From positions 1-64,000 of IMG/VR virus record IMGVR_UViG_3300043429_001189: DNA of 64,000 nt. The stretch is one strand, 5' to 3'. The notes under the pieces were generated by a model. That model was not told the origin of the DNA and made no database searches. It was given only the letters and a program-made list of their open reading frames with translations. Of this stretch, positions 44,001 through 53,066 are shown in pieces. The translations under genes and the position numbers were made by a program. How positions within the stretch are numbered: position 1 is the stretch's first letter; each line of letters begins with the position of its first letter. The stretch comes from a virus.

Positions 44001-45481
44001 AGCGGATGTTCTACTCTAAAAATTACAAAATAATCAGGCAAAACTTTTCTCATCCACAAAGGAGCTAAGAAAGACAAATCTTCGTCATAAAATTTACTTC
44101 CTAATTGTTCTACGCCATAATTATAAAAATTATCATATTGCTGAAATAAAGATGTTTTTGTACTTTGATAATCTTCATCAGCTTGAAATAAATCAAAAAC
44201 AACCTCTTCAGGTGTGTCTTTAAAAAATGTATATAAATCTTTTTGATATGTAGATTCAGGACTAATAGTGAATCTTTTATATCGGCTATCTGATAATTGA
44301 GAGTTTGCATCAAACGAATTTAATGAAAGTTCTCCTTTAGAATCAACTGTCAGTTTAACATTTCCTGATAATTTAGGATTTGACTTTAATAAAGCATAAG
44401 AGCTTCTATCATCATATACGGTATTGGATGTATTTTTATTATTTTGATATGTTGTTCTTGAAGTTCTTACAGTAGTTTCGGCATATCCAAATATATGGAG
44501 TTCTTGATAATCAATGTTATCAGAGAACTCAGTAGGAATCATAGAAACATTTCCAGATTTTAATCCTAAAAATTCTGAAGCAAAACTATTAGGGTTATTT
44601 GGTCCTGTTATACTTTCAGGCATTATCACAGGAAATGCTTGTGATAACGGGCCAAAACTAGGATTATACCTAAAAATAAGAATATTTAATTTAAGATGAC
44701 TGTCATTATTGCCTTCATAATCTATTCTTACAGTAATACCTCTATTTTTATCAAGTTCGGGTGATGATGAAATAATTTTTGATGAGCTGAAGCCCAATAA
44801 ATCCCTGGAAACAAAGCCTGTTCCAGTAAATCCACCAACAGAACTTCCTGTTGGATTATATGCTGTGCCATCAAACGGATTTATAACTGAACTATAATCA
44901 ATAGCTGTACCTGTTGCTGGAACACTATACACTAAATTTTCAAGTTCGCCTAATGAAACTGTGTTAAATTTCCAATTTTCTTTATCAACTTCAGAATAAA
45001 ATCCTACATTAATGTTTTTACTTGACAAAGATCCAGTTGCACCAACAAATGGTTCAGAACCACCAGTTGGTCCTGTCAAAGAAACTTTTGTTACAATACC
45101 GGATAATGTATTTAGGTATTCAACTTTTTCAATTATAACAGGCCCTTCGCTATTAGGTAAAAAATCTTGAGTATTTTTAACATATAATCCAGGGCCTATA
45201 TTATTAAAACCAAGAGTATTAACAGTTGATAAATCTTGATCAATAAAACCTTGTGATGTTAGGTTGCATTGCCCTCCTATTGCAGAAGTTTGAGAAATTT
45301 CAAATGTTCCTACACTTTCAAATGTACGAGTATTTGGATAAAAAAGGACATAAAGTGTTTCATCTTGTGCAAGTACGTCATCATTTCTATTAATAGTTAA
45401 AAATGTTGACGATTTTCCTTGCATTACAACTTCACGTTCAAAATCTATGTTGTAAAAATTAGGACCGTTTATATTACTCAT
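38009..45481 (-). CDS. Giant virion structural protein (2490 residues)
   Basis: This is the longest complete gene in the window. It begins SNINGPNFYNIDFEREVVMQ and is rich in Asn, Ser, Tyr and beta-strand patterns throughout. A segment near the middle (VGGAVSGTGIPVNSYVLQIN) matches one near the N-terminus of the 57838 product (VGMNISGTGIPENTFIFDIN), a module found in phage structural repeats. It lies between other tail genes with gaps of 13-33 bases. Baseplate wedge or peripheral baseplate/fibre scaffold are the reasonable guesses; no T4 gp number can be assigned. Confidence 0.65.
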   Translation of the reverse strand: MSNINGPNFYNIDFEREVVMQGKSSTFLTINRNDDVLAQDETLYVLFYPNTRTFESVGTFEISQTSAIGGQCNLTSQGFIDQDLSTVNTLGFNNIGPGLYVKNTQDFLPNSEGPVIIEKVEYLNTLSGIVTKVSLTGPTGGSEPFVGATGSLSSKNINVGFYSEVDKENWKFNTVSLGELENLVYSVPATGTAIDYSSVINPFDGTAYNPTGSSVGGFTGTGFVSRDLLGFSSSKIISSSPELDKNRGITVRIDYEGNNDSHLKLNILIFRYNPSFGPLSQAFPVIMPESITGPNNPNSFASEFLGLKSGNVSMIPTEFSDNIDYQELHIFGYAETTVRTSRTTYQNNKNTSNTVYDDRSSYALLKSNPKLSGNVKLTVDSKGELSLNSFDANSQLSDSRYKRFTISPESTYQKDLYTFFKDTPEEVVFDLFQADEDYQSTKTSLFQQYDNFYNYGVEQLGSKFYDEDLSFLAPLWMRKVLPDYFVIFRVEHPLSLVTYNEGSVDDLFKDVFKDARIIKTFDMRDTSKLGKYIRKIVNDPRFIERPIEVSFDEDASTVWNGIVYKSGTIAGKGELLNDFWTTDKPIKEFENFITNGFERNGIISTNLINLEFLFDDPEANIYSINRYFGLYVSEIQLAEFELASSVLGKIPNQSPPPKPGVDGEPYSTRSFVQSNPNGIQLPIEYYHNTSFNNNTSSIPFYQGNVIGKFPLPAMVDDPLRIFYIKDRDDVFKRAISLSEVDYGFTGTTDYKRVTQVKLFDTQEDISKYGGPIQMISQNDALLLNEGQSQLIINLIDQGNNGSIIADDECLEINVKNYNNTDKNSQYYFQVSAVGGTATSFTFFQDQSVTSLSSSFVQPNVGENVTASFDSTQDLVENETIFIVSGGFYKIVNLISSTSAEIKNLGNPENSAQGTTINANALVGSYPTGIATYAYTALSYKLDIDTNISLDLEQGYSGNSSNYALLDSYEIIIEYPKYTLSVLNGSSGLNVIIKEQFKQFRWKMFANPTGLQKGKSWAFPVQDPNGYDWISNFSNDGNVNDIAKAISNCINSFDNSPAYALAEDNKIILKSKLKPLDGNTIEFKRHMISGKSYINNLGFYENGNVKVATNISTVSYAGLTSNESIGLNIVNNPNIAGDTFYFVKILKTSSGANIIIRSDVNALNVSTIQNTGTYYSFFTTNSNFSDTTIPFSIDTSNISLGSYQNFVIKLTVDTNASQLFIGGAQRRRSRARIAKLDGERYFQNNKSEILTGISLGSNIINVSTTEGIYVGGAVSGTGIPVNSYVLQINQNTKSVTINNTATETGNFNLSFGNLSILNNELFLQQWFQTAKSQYSRLLPWNVQGKYVYSLPYLDEPIFDNKNLISAFNEKNTYSIIEINDASQEFYLSDEKRIVAYEMYRPTIGLFSMFPIKEFDFDFFLSDYSYSPILETFRYFLNESIGENEYLELSSDENYVLLPQIIDPSDPGGIKKMPSFGSYQFSFEGFNEITSTWDNLSTVSVTSVSSETGFLINTYTPFYHYDTYEHPQKYDDGSEYLIRGSGYRNFERSLVSNKNPDNSITTIDVKKFRIRYLGGAGLPYLNIQKSDYSKDNDIKEFGGFVGITDILNINDQQEITRLKDEGKYVEAFLRQQLLSEYDRLRENYNKDFATLSRVVPFINKWVQEGTDARDNYYRLNTSRAFGRTNFSPDDSVDFAEPIILSHEFPYLDTVPKDYPEESLGSSRSYMFAKLSDIAYDNKSWYDLIMTDNSNDWFLKYFSVGYPSEQDYYGNLIPKPREERFTFLTLNPGIPRPQTLFRGAKIQVIDIDDSKIDLPEIANSVKYNEYKFAAIQRTVPYNFYETQSPLEIEIIKNDKFKSILIIITKRTHDYRTQSGLQDYVFNYSALDNLKNNNQQQFNISSAIGSNISTVAPYGVTGSSYDAQAAYRPRQLFFGGGYIQEGDPKLSGVIDTSNVLPSYNSTSDYLTFFLNSSDTYYPFSVSDEVNPFINKYPISLDSSYPFIYDIASTRIVPNSFSFEGFLNKFISTGFSDSTSTYFTYDFTDTRKSSDTILINSLGISSPLRYQYFKNSITSFGNSEGLNTFTYPNNSYPFLTLETFNIGGGIGFYQNTKNLFTFANIKKNINDSSPLVKYYKVTDNGKVEAQDFKLTIIAADQIIKKGVLNYIVDQDRPPQYANVNVIGYNIVNTNQNEVVIRHRGYYEPKSMDIISFWVREDESVTNHFEKDFLLANTRISSLPTYSGVIRNYGINKVADEEILKIPVNSAYKSVYEFIHEVAVDRKNINVLNSSWDAKYFRKYIDLNNYVDIDGYNEMKEFKTFMASKAMIIPKSLDVQTFLPNEITFTVLQPAISNGLTAQINVSRPRLFIELALQERLIRFIKENISYSNFDEFNWLNTNLGLNLTESELDTLKDIYIRENLLALYEVNNIFLYSVQRDDVPVFVSNLSESEKTTNGYRVDKDCQVSQLSKFNYTVTKTLDTKKSYGYTVSVTLKRV

Positions 45482-45494
45482 TATACATTAATTT

Positions 45495-48400
45495 TTATAC
45501 ATTTGAGCGGAAAAGCGATTGAACACTTTCTTTTGTAAATGATATGTTTTCGACCACTTGTGCCACTTCAGGAACTGATTGTGCATCAACAAGAGCAATG
45601 CTGTCTTTTTTGTATGTTGAAGTCACTTGAACATCAAACGAAAATACAGGTTCATCTTGCTGGTAAATGTCAATACCTATTTTCTTAGTGTATGATAAAT
45701 TTCGCAATGTTCCAACCCTTTGAGGATCATATCCTCCAAGTATTCCTAAACCGCCAGCAATTACACTTGTAACTGTTGAAGATATCCAAGGTCCAAAATA
45801 ATCAGTCATTCTGTATTGAAACACAATCGGAACAACTATTGCATTATCTGACCCAGGCTGAACGCTCTTATATGATCTTGCATCAACTCCATTAACCAAC
45901 AATTGATTAAATTGTGCAGGTCCTACAAAAAGATATGCTCCTACTGTTTGTGAACCTATTAAATATCTATCGTTATCAATAAATCCAAATTTGTTAGGCA
46001 ATTCATCAACAGATGATGGTGTGTAGGTTGATGGGAAAGGCGCTGATCCTGTTATATTAAGATTATTATCTTTGTAGCTAAGCTGTAAAGGCAAATATGA
46101 TGATAATCTTGCTGGTGCAGGTTCGTTAAAATAATTTGAATGTATAAACTCTGAAACAATCTCAGGCGCCTGCGGTAAACCAGTATTTGTGTTTAGATTA
46201 ACAGTAGGTAATTGGAGATTACTCATTGCTACTGTTGTGCCAACATTGTTAATAGCAGGATGCTGAATATGTACACAAAAATTTGTTAAATACCCATTTC
46301 CTGCTGCAGTATTTCCAGGAGTTACAGGAGAAACAACGTCCCACACCCACGGAGCGGTTGTTCCAAAAATACCCGATGCGGTTGTTCCAGGAATAGCAGT
46401 AATTCCCGTGTCACCAAGATCGGGAATGAAACTTCTTGTTGCTGTTTGTCCATAAATAGGATTAGTTAAACCTACATCGGTATATCTACTATATAAAAAT
46501 TGACCTAATAATTGTCCACTTTGATAAAATGAAGCAGATAATGTATTATCATTATTTGTATCTGTTGTATTTATACCTAAATTAACAATAGGAACATAAT
46601 CATATTTTCTATAATTATTATAATCTTGATCATTTACAGTAAATGATCCTCCTGTTGCTCCTGTTCCGCTGTAAGGAACCATTTGCCCAAATCCTCCTGG
46701 GAATCTTGATATTAATTTAAGAGGAGAAGCACTATCATTTTGCAGATATAAATAATATGTTTTAGTTAATATTGCGCCTCTTTGCTGCGCTGTTGGCAAA
46801 GAAGCAACTTGGTCTGCATAATATCCTGCAAATAAATTAACAGTAGAACCGTTTTGTACAGGTAATTTAGTATTGCTTTGATCATCAACCAAAAATATAG
46901 ATATTGGAGTAACCACTTCGTTTAAGCGATTTTCAAGATCTTGTATACGCAACTGCATTTCCTGTAACTTTTGATACAAAGATATAACGTTGCCGTCGGG
47001 TGTATAAAAATTTGAAGCAATTACATCCGCACTGTGAGCAAAATATTGTTCATTTGCTGTAAAAGAGGATGATAGGTGTTGATCCAAACCTTGTGCAGCT
47101 AAATCAGATTCAATGTCAACTTTTACCTTTTCTTGTGCCGCCTGCTGTAATGCAATTGTAGCTTCGTCTTCGGTAACCAAATCATTAGGAAATTCAAACG
47201 ATATTGTATTTGACGGCGAAGACAGAATTGGATTATTTGGCCATCCTGCCTCAGACACAGACACTACATAAAATTCAACTTTTTCTCCTTTAGATATAGG
47301 AATATCTATTTGATTAATATTGATAACATCAGGATTAGTTATATCCTCATTTGCCCAAACGTATTTTCCTGTATTGCCATCATATATTTTTTTACGAACC
47401 GGTGATTTATACTCGTTTAAAGCTGAAAATGATGCTCTTTGTTTTGATCCATTAGGATCGGTATAATCGAATTGCTTAATATCAGTTGCACTGCCGTCAG
47501 GCCTAACATATCTATAATAAGTTATAAATTGAATTACATTCTGCGCACCTGTTTTTTGACTGATAACAGGATTTGGTATTTGAAAAAATCCACGTAATCT
47601 ATATTTAGGCGTATCTAATGCAGCTGGTGCATTTTGTGCAGCAGAATTTAGATCAGCAACAATGGACGCATATAAAGATGATTGTGAAGTTTTTTGCTTA
47701 ATTGCTCTGTCTAACTTATTTATATCAGACTTTCTTTCATTCTCATTTGCATATTTTTTGGAATTAATTTTAGATTTTAGAAAATCAATCGATTTTTCCA
47801 ATTCATTAATTGTTTGCTGAACTTGTATTTTATCAGATTGTTTTTTTCTGATTGCTTCAATTTCTGCTTGATCTAACTTATGATCATTTATTTGAACAAC
47901 TTGAAAATTATTAATGTCAAGCACAGGAGCATTTGGAACTAATCCATCAAACGTAGAAATTGATCCATCTCTTGCGCTTGTTAATAAATAATTACCAAAA
48001 TCTAAAACAGAAGACTGATAAAAATCTTTGAGATTTGTGGTTCCAGTTGTTAATGAAATGTTTAAATCATTTGTAAAAAATCCAATGCCTGGTGACCAAG
48101 TTGTTGATAATAAATTTGCTTCATCGTTAATTGTTCTAAAAAATACAACAGTGTACTCATTATATCCTATCCCAACATTAATTAATTTAGGCGAAAATGT
48201 TTCTGAATAAAATTGAACATTTTCGCCAATAACTATCGGTTCGTATCCGCTTATTCTTGTCACTCTCACGTATCTTGTTGAGCTATCAATTTCAGCTATT
48301 TCATAAATAGTTTCGCCTTTAATTAATTTATCGCCGACCTTTAAAGTCATAGAATCTACAGATAATGATAAATTATCAGTATAAGTTAATTTATCAAACA

Positions 48401-49112
48401 GATAAAATCTTTTTGTTGAAGTGGTGCCATCGGAATTAGTGTATGTTCTATCTTCATAATTAACAGGCAAAAAAGATCCTGTATAACGAACAACTGATAA
48501 CGGCAAATCATTTACGCCTTCATCTAAAAAATATGTTATACCTTGTTTTTGTAAGTCAACCAATAAGTTAACATAATTTATATTATTTTTTCCTTGGATG
48601 TTATTTTGAAAATACTCAAGTTGTGTTTGATTGCTAATGTTTAGAATCATCCTTTTCACAAACACCTTGGATTCTTCTTGCGGAATATAACGTGTTACAT
48701 CAAAACTTACTTTTAACGCAGGACTCATCAGGTTTTCAAAAAACCAATTATTCTCTGAAATAAAAGTTGATGGAACAGCAACTTCTCCGATTGGAGAAGG
48801 ATTAACAGGAGTTTTTGCTTGATAGATTTTTTTATAAGTGCCATCAGGTTGTCTTATAAAAGCATCACTGCCGTCAAACCCCAACATTTTTGATATCGTG
48901 TTGTCAATCCTGTCTATGCTGGATTTAAGATATCCAAAAGAAGGTATTGAGTACGTTGATGTTGTTCCGTCATTTTCTTTGACCGAAATTTGAACTGTTT
49001 CAGAAACAGAAACAGTTGCTTGTTGCAACTGTTGCAATGTTTCTAATGAATTATTTTGCAGTCTAACAAAATCAGCAAGAACTGAGGATAAACTATTATT
49101 TGTGTCAGCCAT
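45495..49112 (-). CDS. Large virion structural protein with coiled coils (1205 residues)
   Basis: The N-terminal ~60 residues are a helical Gln/Ser-rich region (LQNNSLETLQQLQQATVSV). A charged coiled coil lies in the middle (DKIQVQQTINELEKSIDFLK) and a second near two-thirds (LYQKLQEMQLRIQDLENRL), separated by beta domains including a fibronectin-III-like stretch (KVEFYVVSVSEAGWPNNP). This suits an elongated trimeric baseplate or fibre component. Neighbours on both sides are structural and 13-19 bases away. Confidence 0.62.
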   Translation of the reverse strand: MADTNNSLSSVLADFVRLQNNSLETLQQLQQATVSVSETVQISVKENDGTTSTYSIPSFGYLKSSIDRIDNTISKMLGFDGSDAFIRQPDGTYKKIYQAKTPVNPSPIGEVAVPSTFISENNWFFENLMSPALKVSFDVTRYIPQEESKVFVKRMILNISNQTQLEYFQNNIQGKNNINYVNLLVDLQKQGITYFLDEGVNDLPLSVVRYTGSFLPVNYEDRTYTNSDGTTSTKRFYLFDKLTYTDNLSLSVDSMTLKVGDKLIKGETIYEIAEIDSSTRYVRVTRISGYEPIVIGENVQFYSETFSPKLINVGIGYNEYTVVFFRTINDEANLLSTTWSPGIGFFTNDLNISLTTGTTNLKDFYQSSVLDFGNYLLTSARDGSISTFDGLVPNAPVLDINNFQVVQINDHKLDQAEIEAIRKKQSDKIQVQQTINELEKSIDFLKSKINSKKYANENERKSDINKLDRAIKQKTSQSSLYASIVADLNSAAQNAPAALDTPKYRLRGFFQIPNPVISQKTGAQNVIQFITYYRYVRPDGSATDIKQFDYTDPNGSKQRASFSALNEYKSPVRKKIYDGNTGKYVWANEDITNPDVININQIDIPISKGEKVEFYVVSVSEAGWPNNPILSSPSNTISFEFPNDLVTEDEATIALQQAAQEKVKVDIESDLAAQGLDQHLSSSFTANEQYFAHSADVIASNFYTPDGNVISLYQKLQEMQLRIQDLENRLNEVVTPISIFLVDDQSNTKLPVQNGSTVNLFAGYYADQVASLPTAQQRGAILTKTYYLYLQNDSASPLKLISRFPGGFGQMVPYSGTGATGGSFTVNDQDYNNYRKYDYVPIVNLGINTTDTNNDNTLSASFYQSGQLLGQFLYSRYTDVGLTNPIYGQTATRSFIPDLGDTGITAIPGTTASGIFGTTAPWVWDVVSPVTPGNTAAGNGYLTNFCVHIQHPAINNVGTTVAMSNLQLPTVNLNTNTGLPQAPEIVSEFIHSNYFNEPAPARLSSYLPLQLSYKDNNLNITGSAPFPSTYTPSSVDELPNKFGFIDNDRYLIGSQTVGAYLFVGPAQFNQLLVNGVDARSYKSVQPGSDNAIVVPIVFQYRMTDYFGPWISSTVTSVIAGGLGILGGYDPQRVGTLRNLSYTKKIGIDIYQQDEPVFSFDVQVTSTYKKDSIALVDAQSVPEVAQVVENISFTKESVQSLFRSNV

Positions 49113-49131
49113 TTTTTAAATTTTTATTCTT

Positions 49132-51285
49132 TTAGAATATGTCGTATGTAAATACATAATTTACAGGGTCCAAGCATACAATTTCAATAATTGGCTTATC
49201 ACCTTTTTCAGCAAATTCAAGATATGTTATAAATGCAGCTTCAGCTTCATAAGCAAATCCTGTATTTAATCTGTCTATAGCATCAGTGTAAACAATCAGA
49301 TTAAAATTACCGTTATTATTTGACATATCTATGCCATTTTTAAATGATATTCTATATGTCTGACCTTTTTTCCAAACTTGATCCGTATCATCTATTCTAA
49401 TAACAATGTCTCTATCTATTACATAAGGAACGCCTAATGTCCCATCTGTAATTTTTAAATAATTGGAAAAAGGCAACAATTTATCCGTGTATTGATATGT
49501 ATTTGGAAAAATTGTAAAATCATTTGTAATTGAAACTAAAGGTTTCGGGCCTAAATTAAATTCTTGATTGGAATTAACAATTTTTATTTGGTTTTCTTGT
49601 GTCTTATCCAAAAATATTCCTTCTCCGCTTGATATAACATCTAAATTATAAGAAACTTGAATTGACGAAGTATTGTTATATATGTTGACAATATCTTCAT
49701 AATTCTTTTGGATTAAAGCAAGTAAACTATTATTATTGGCAAATATTGCTTTATTATCATTTACAAGTTGTTCTAACGAATTTATTCTTTGAGATAATAC
49801 TTCAGAATTTTGTGAATCTACAATTAAATTAACTAAAGAATTTACTTGATTTTGTAAATTATTGACTAATTGATTATTTTTATTCATTAGAGTAACAGAT
49901 GCCATCATTTCGTTTAGGACATCCATATAAAGCTCAAGAGAATAAGGATTATAATCATTTATTGAAGTTTCAACTGCCGTATCTTCTGTGTTGACATCAA
50001 ACTTTAAGTTGATTCTGAAAGAATATGAATTGCCATTAACACCTGTAATGCTATTTGGCTTATATTTGGTTAACCGTGGAATATAGCCTCCGCCTGATGG
50101 AAGAGGATCAACGTTATCAAGAAAGAGAACACCAAATAAATTTGAGGTTGAATTTTCAAGAGTTGCAGGATCATATAAGTCATAATAAATAAGAATTGCA
50201 TTAAATTCAAACGTCTGAGCGGCTGCTGTTTCATTAAACTTGCCAAAATCAGTTATTCCTACATTGCCCATACCGCTATATGTAGCCGTGTCAAATTCAA
50301 GAGTTATACCGTCAAGGCGACTTCTTTTAAATTCAACAGATTTATTAACACTCTCAATTTTAAAAGTATCATTTGTTGGATCCAAAAATGTAGCAGGTTC
50401 AGTAAAAAACGTATTTGGCACAGGATTGGCAAACCACCATTGAAACCCTGGATTTCCTTGCTGAATATAAGATGCCGTTAACGCATCATAATAATAAAAA
50501 TCCGCTGTTGCTCCAAAAGGATCGGGAGTTGTAAATGTAAATGTATCACTGTCAAAAAATGCACGTGTGCTTAATCCTGCAGGATGCGCTGATATTGCCG
50601 ATCTTCCATAAATATATTCAGCATTTAATGGATCAGCTGGATCATTTGTGAAAACCATACCTGGTGAATAATTTACATCATCCACACATTTAAACATTAC
50701 GGTAGGTGTATTGCCATGTGATGTTGGTATATAAACATAAACTTCGGTAAAAGCATTTGCATTATTTTTTACCGTATTTAAAATTCCAATATCTCCAATG
50801 TATTTAATTACCTTTTCATATGATAAGCTGTTGTCTTCTTCAACATAATGTATACCAAACGAAGAATTAGATTGTTCTGTTCCAACAACTGCTTCTCTAA
50901 ATCGTATTGCACCTAATTCTTTTAGCCATTTGAAGAAAACCCTCTCAGAAACTGTTCTAAAAACGTTTTGGTCATAATCTTGTGATGAAGAAATCATTGA
51001 TTCAAGATTAAGACAATAATTTTGAAAAGATTCCGCTAAATAATCATTTTGAGTTTTACTTCCGTCAATCTCCTCATAAGCTCCAGGCGAATTTGAAAGT
51101 CCGATATAGTTTTCAAAATTAGTACTTGGATTTTCGATATTTGGTATATTTAGTAACGCAAATTTAGAAAATCTAAATTTTTTATCTGAACTATTGAATG
51201 AAAGACCTAAATCTTCAGAAGCTGAAGAAAAGGTGTAAAAGGTACCTCCCGCTAATCGAATAGGCCTAATTAATGGTGCTATCAT
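49132..51285 (-). CDS. Virion structural protein with central coiled coil (717 residues)
   Basis: Beta-rich N-terminal half (APLIRPIRLAGGTFYTFSSA) is followed by a Gln/Asn-rich coiled coil near residues 455-560 (NKNNQLVNNLQNQVNSLVNL, SQRINSLEQLVNDNK) and a beta-rich C-terminal domain. A tail or baseplate protein is likely from the operon (16 bases after the 51302 gene). No specific family was recognised. Confidence 0.6.
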   Translation of the reverse strand: MIAPLIRPIRLAGGTFYTFSSASEDLGLSFNSSDKKFRFSKFALLNIPNIENPSTNFENYIGLSNSPGAYEEIDGSKTQNDYLAESFQNYCLNLESMISSSQDYDQNVFRTVSERVFFKWLKELGAIRFREAVVGTEQSNSSFGIHYVEEDNSLSYEKVIKYIGDIGILNTVKNNANAFTEVYVYIPTSHGNTPTVMFKCVDDVNYSPGMVFTNDPADPLNAEYIYGRSAISAHPAGLSTRAFFDSDTFTFTTPDPFGATADFYYYDALTASYIQQGNPGFQWWFANPVPNTFFTEPATFLDPTNDTFKIESVNKSVEFKRSRLDGITLEFDTATYSGMGNVGITDFGKFNETAAAQTFEFNAILIYYDLYDPATLENSTSNLFGVLFLDNVDPLPSGGGYIPRLTKYKPNSITGVNGNSYSFRINLKFDVNTEDTAVETSINDYNPYSLELYMDVLNEMMASVTLMNKNNQLVNNLQNQVNSLVNLIVDSQNSEVLSQRINSLEQLVNDNKAIFANNNSLLALIQKNYEDIVNIYNNTSSIQVSYNLDVISSGEGIFLDKTQENQIKIVNSNQEFNLGPKPLVSITNDFTIFPNTYQYTDKLLPFSNYLKITDGTLGVPYVIDRDIVIRIDDTDQVWKKGQTYRISFKNGIDMSNNNGNFNLIVYTDAIDRLNTGFAYEAEAAFITYLEFAEKGDKPIIEIVCLDPVNYVFTYDIF

Positions 51286-51301
51286 TTAATTATTTTTTTT
51301 A

Positions 51302-52159
51302 TTAATATGCAACATACGGAGTGCTATTAAGTACTCTCCAACCGTTTCCTACTTGAGTATCAGCATAAAGAGTTATTGCCGCTTTTCTCAATTCATAGCT
51401 ATCACTATCAACAAAAGTTGCAGTAATTCCACTCATTAAAATGTCTTGATTGTATCCTGATGCAAGATTAACACTGCTAATACCAAATTGTGCACCAGTT
51501 GTTCCTGTTGCTGCAGGCTGATCTATAATAACCGTTATAATTTGTCCAGGAGTTACGTTTGCTGAAGATACGGCGGGCAATTGTATTTTAGTGCAACTTG
51601 TTGCCGCTAACGCAGGATCATACGTTGAATAATTTAAACGAATAACACTAATCTTAGGAAAATTTGAACCTGCTGTAATTTCTCTTACGGAAGAAGACGG
51701 AGTTTGTGCAAGGGTTTGTGGGTTTAGCAAATAAGCATTAGAAGCGCTTTGACCATCCAATTGCGGTGAAGAAAGAGCTGCATCAAGGTCAAATGGCAAT
51801 TCACTCACAAAACTACTTCCATTAGTTGCAGTATCATCAAACACAACATTTCCACTAACCAATAAATCTAATCCAACATTTAATGCTTCAGTTATTGAAG
51901 TAGTTTTGGAAACGTTTAAATTTCCTTGAAATAAAGCTGATGCCTCACATGTAAAAATTTGTGAAGTGACTGGATTGGTATATCTTTTGATTAAAGCATT
52001 TCCTACATTTAAAGATCCGCCAGGTGTAAATGATGTATCTAAACGGGTCTCTATGTTATTAATAGCTGTTGCTAATGTAGAAAAATTTGAATTGATTGTA
52101 ATTCTTGAGCCTGCTATATTATCGCTGCCTAGAATTTCTGTAATTGATACGGTTGCCAT
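51302..52159 (-). CDS. Virion structural protein with fibre-type N-terminal motif (285 residues)
   Basis: The start VSITEILGSDNIAGSRITIN-SNFSTLATAINN contains the INxNF motif shared with the collagen-containing fibre protein, suggesting a common attachment mode. The rest is beta-rich, with repeated short strands and a Gly/Ser/Ala composition (ATGTTGAQFGISSVNLASGY). It is the first gene of the leftward tail operon after the Fpg gene. Its start codon sits 5 bases from the arm of a 20-base-pair inverted repeat that holds a late-type promoter motif. Confidence 0.62.
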   Translation of the reverse strand: MATVSITEILGSDNIAGSRITINSNFSTLATAINNIETRLDTSFTPGGSLNVGNALIKRYTNPVTSQIFTCEASALFQGNLNVSKTTSITEALNVGLDLLVSGNVVFDDTATNGSSFVSELPFDLDAALSSPQLDGQSASNAYLLNPQTLAQTPSSSVREITAGSNFPKISVIRLNYSTYDPALAATSCTKIQLPAVSSANVTPGQIITVIIDQPAATGTTGAQFGISSVNLASGYNQDILMSGITATFVDSDSYELRKAAITLYADTQVGNGWRVLNSTPYVAY

Positions 52160-52163
52160 ATTT

Positions 52164-52215
52164 AATGTATTTTTTCTGCCTTTTTTCTATATATCAAAGG
52201 CAGAAAAAATACATT
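52164..52215 (-). promoter_or_regulatory. Perfect 20-base inverted repeat with a late-type promoter motif in its loop
   Basis: Arms 52164-52183 and 52196-52215 are perfectly complementary; the 12-base loop (52184-52195) reads GATATATAGAAA on the minus strand. The structure lies between the Fpg stop (52221) and the tail-gene start (52159). Read-through RNA would form a very stable hairpin that could terminate transcription or block the start codon 5 bases away; RNA begun at the loop motif would contain only one arm and be translatable. This matches the logic of T4 genes e, soc and 49. Confidence 0.75.
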
Positions 52216-52220
52216 GTGTT

Positions 52221-53060
52221 TTAACTATTTTTAATATAATTGGCTGGTAAATACTTTTCCCATTGCGGATCATACCAAAATCTTCTACCTGTTTTATCAA
52301 CAATTGATGCGCCTTTATTGTAGCATAGCATCCATTCTTTGAAAGTTTTTCCTTCAGTACCGTTTGGGTTAACCCAATCTTTAAGTTCACCTCCTCCTAA
52401 TTTGTAAGCATCTCTACAGCACAAATGAATGAATTTAATTAATGAATCCACTTCCAGTTGTGTCAACTTATTTGCTGGTTGAAAAGGATTAATATTCATT
52501 CTATAAAGAATTTCAGCTCTTAAATAATTGCCAACGCCATTAAATAGTGATTGATTCATAAGAATCTCGTTAAGCGGAGTATTAAAAACTTTTTGTTTAT
52601 ACCAATTATGTCTTAAGTATTCCGAAAATTCATTAAATTCTGTAAGCGGGCAATAACCTCTATTTTTCGCCCACCCGTCAACCCATTTCCATTTAGCAAA
52701 TCTTCTAACGTCGTGCAAAAATAAATAATTTCCTTCTATTGTTTTGAATCTCAAATGAGCATGCTTCATAATTTTATCAAAATGCTCTGAGTTCTTTTTA
52801 ATATAAGCAAAATTCCCACTCATACCTAAAGTAACTGATAAACTCTTTTTAGGTAAACCATCACCTAACGGTATTAAATCAATAATCATTTCCTTGCCTC
52901 GAGTTTTTGCTTGCATTTTAAACACAACATCATCAAAACTGTCTAACGGAGTTTTAACTTTTGAAACTTCTGACTTTTCAACTTTATTAAAAAATGTTTC
53001 TTTGGATGAAACATAATTAATAAAATCTCCCATGATTTTAACTTCAGCTATTTCAGGCAT
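52221..53060 (-). CDS. Fpg/Nei-family DNA glycosylase with a degenerate zinc finger
   Basis: The N-terminus PEIAEV supplies the catalytic Pro2/Glu3. Lys56 (RGKEM), the helix-two-turn-helix motif FNGVGNYLRAEIL (173-185) and the C-terminal finger arginine (TGRRFWYDP, R259/R260) are in place. The finger lacks the four Cys: only C246 remains and the usual CPxC position reads YDPQW. This is the zincless-finger state known from NEIL1 and mimivirus Nei. It should excise oxidised bases and nick the strand. A GTATATAAAA motif upstream (about 53086-53096) may be its promoter. Its 3' side carries the large inverted repeat. Confidence 0.9.
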   Translation of the reverse strand: MPEIAEVKIMGDFINYVSSKETFFNKVEKSEVSKVKTPLDSFDDVVFKMQAKTRGKEMIIDLIPLGDGLPKKSLSVTLGMSGNFAYIKKNSEHFDKIMKHAHLRFKTIEGNYLFLHDVRRFAKWKWVDGWAKNRGYCPLTEFNEFSEYLRHNWYKQKVFNTPLNEILMNQSLFNGVGNYLRAEILYRMNINPFQPANKLTQLEVDSLIKFIHLCCRDAYKLGGGELKDWVNPNGTEGKTFKEWMLCYNKGASIVDKTGRRFWYDPQWEKYLPANYIKNS

Positions 53061-53066
53061 AATATT

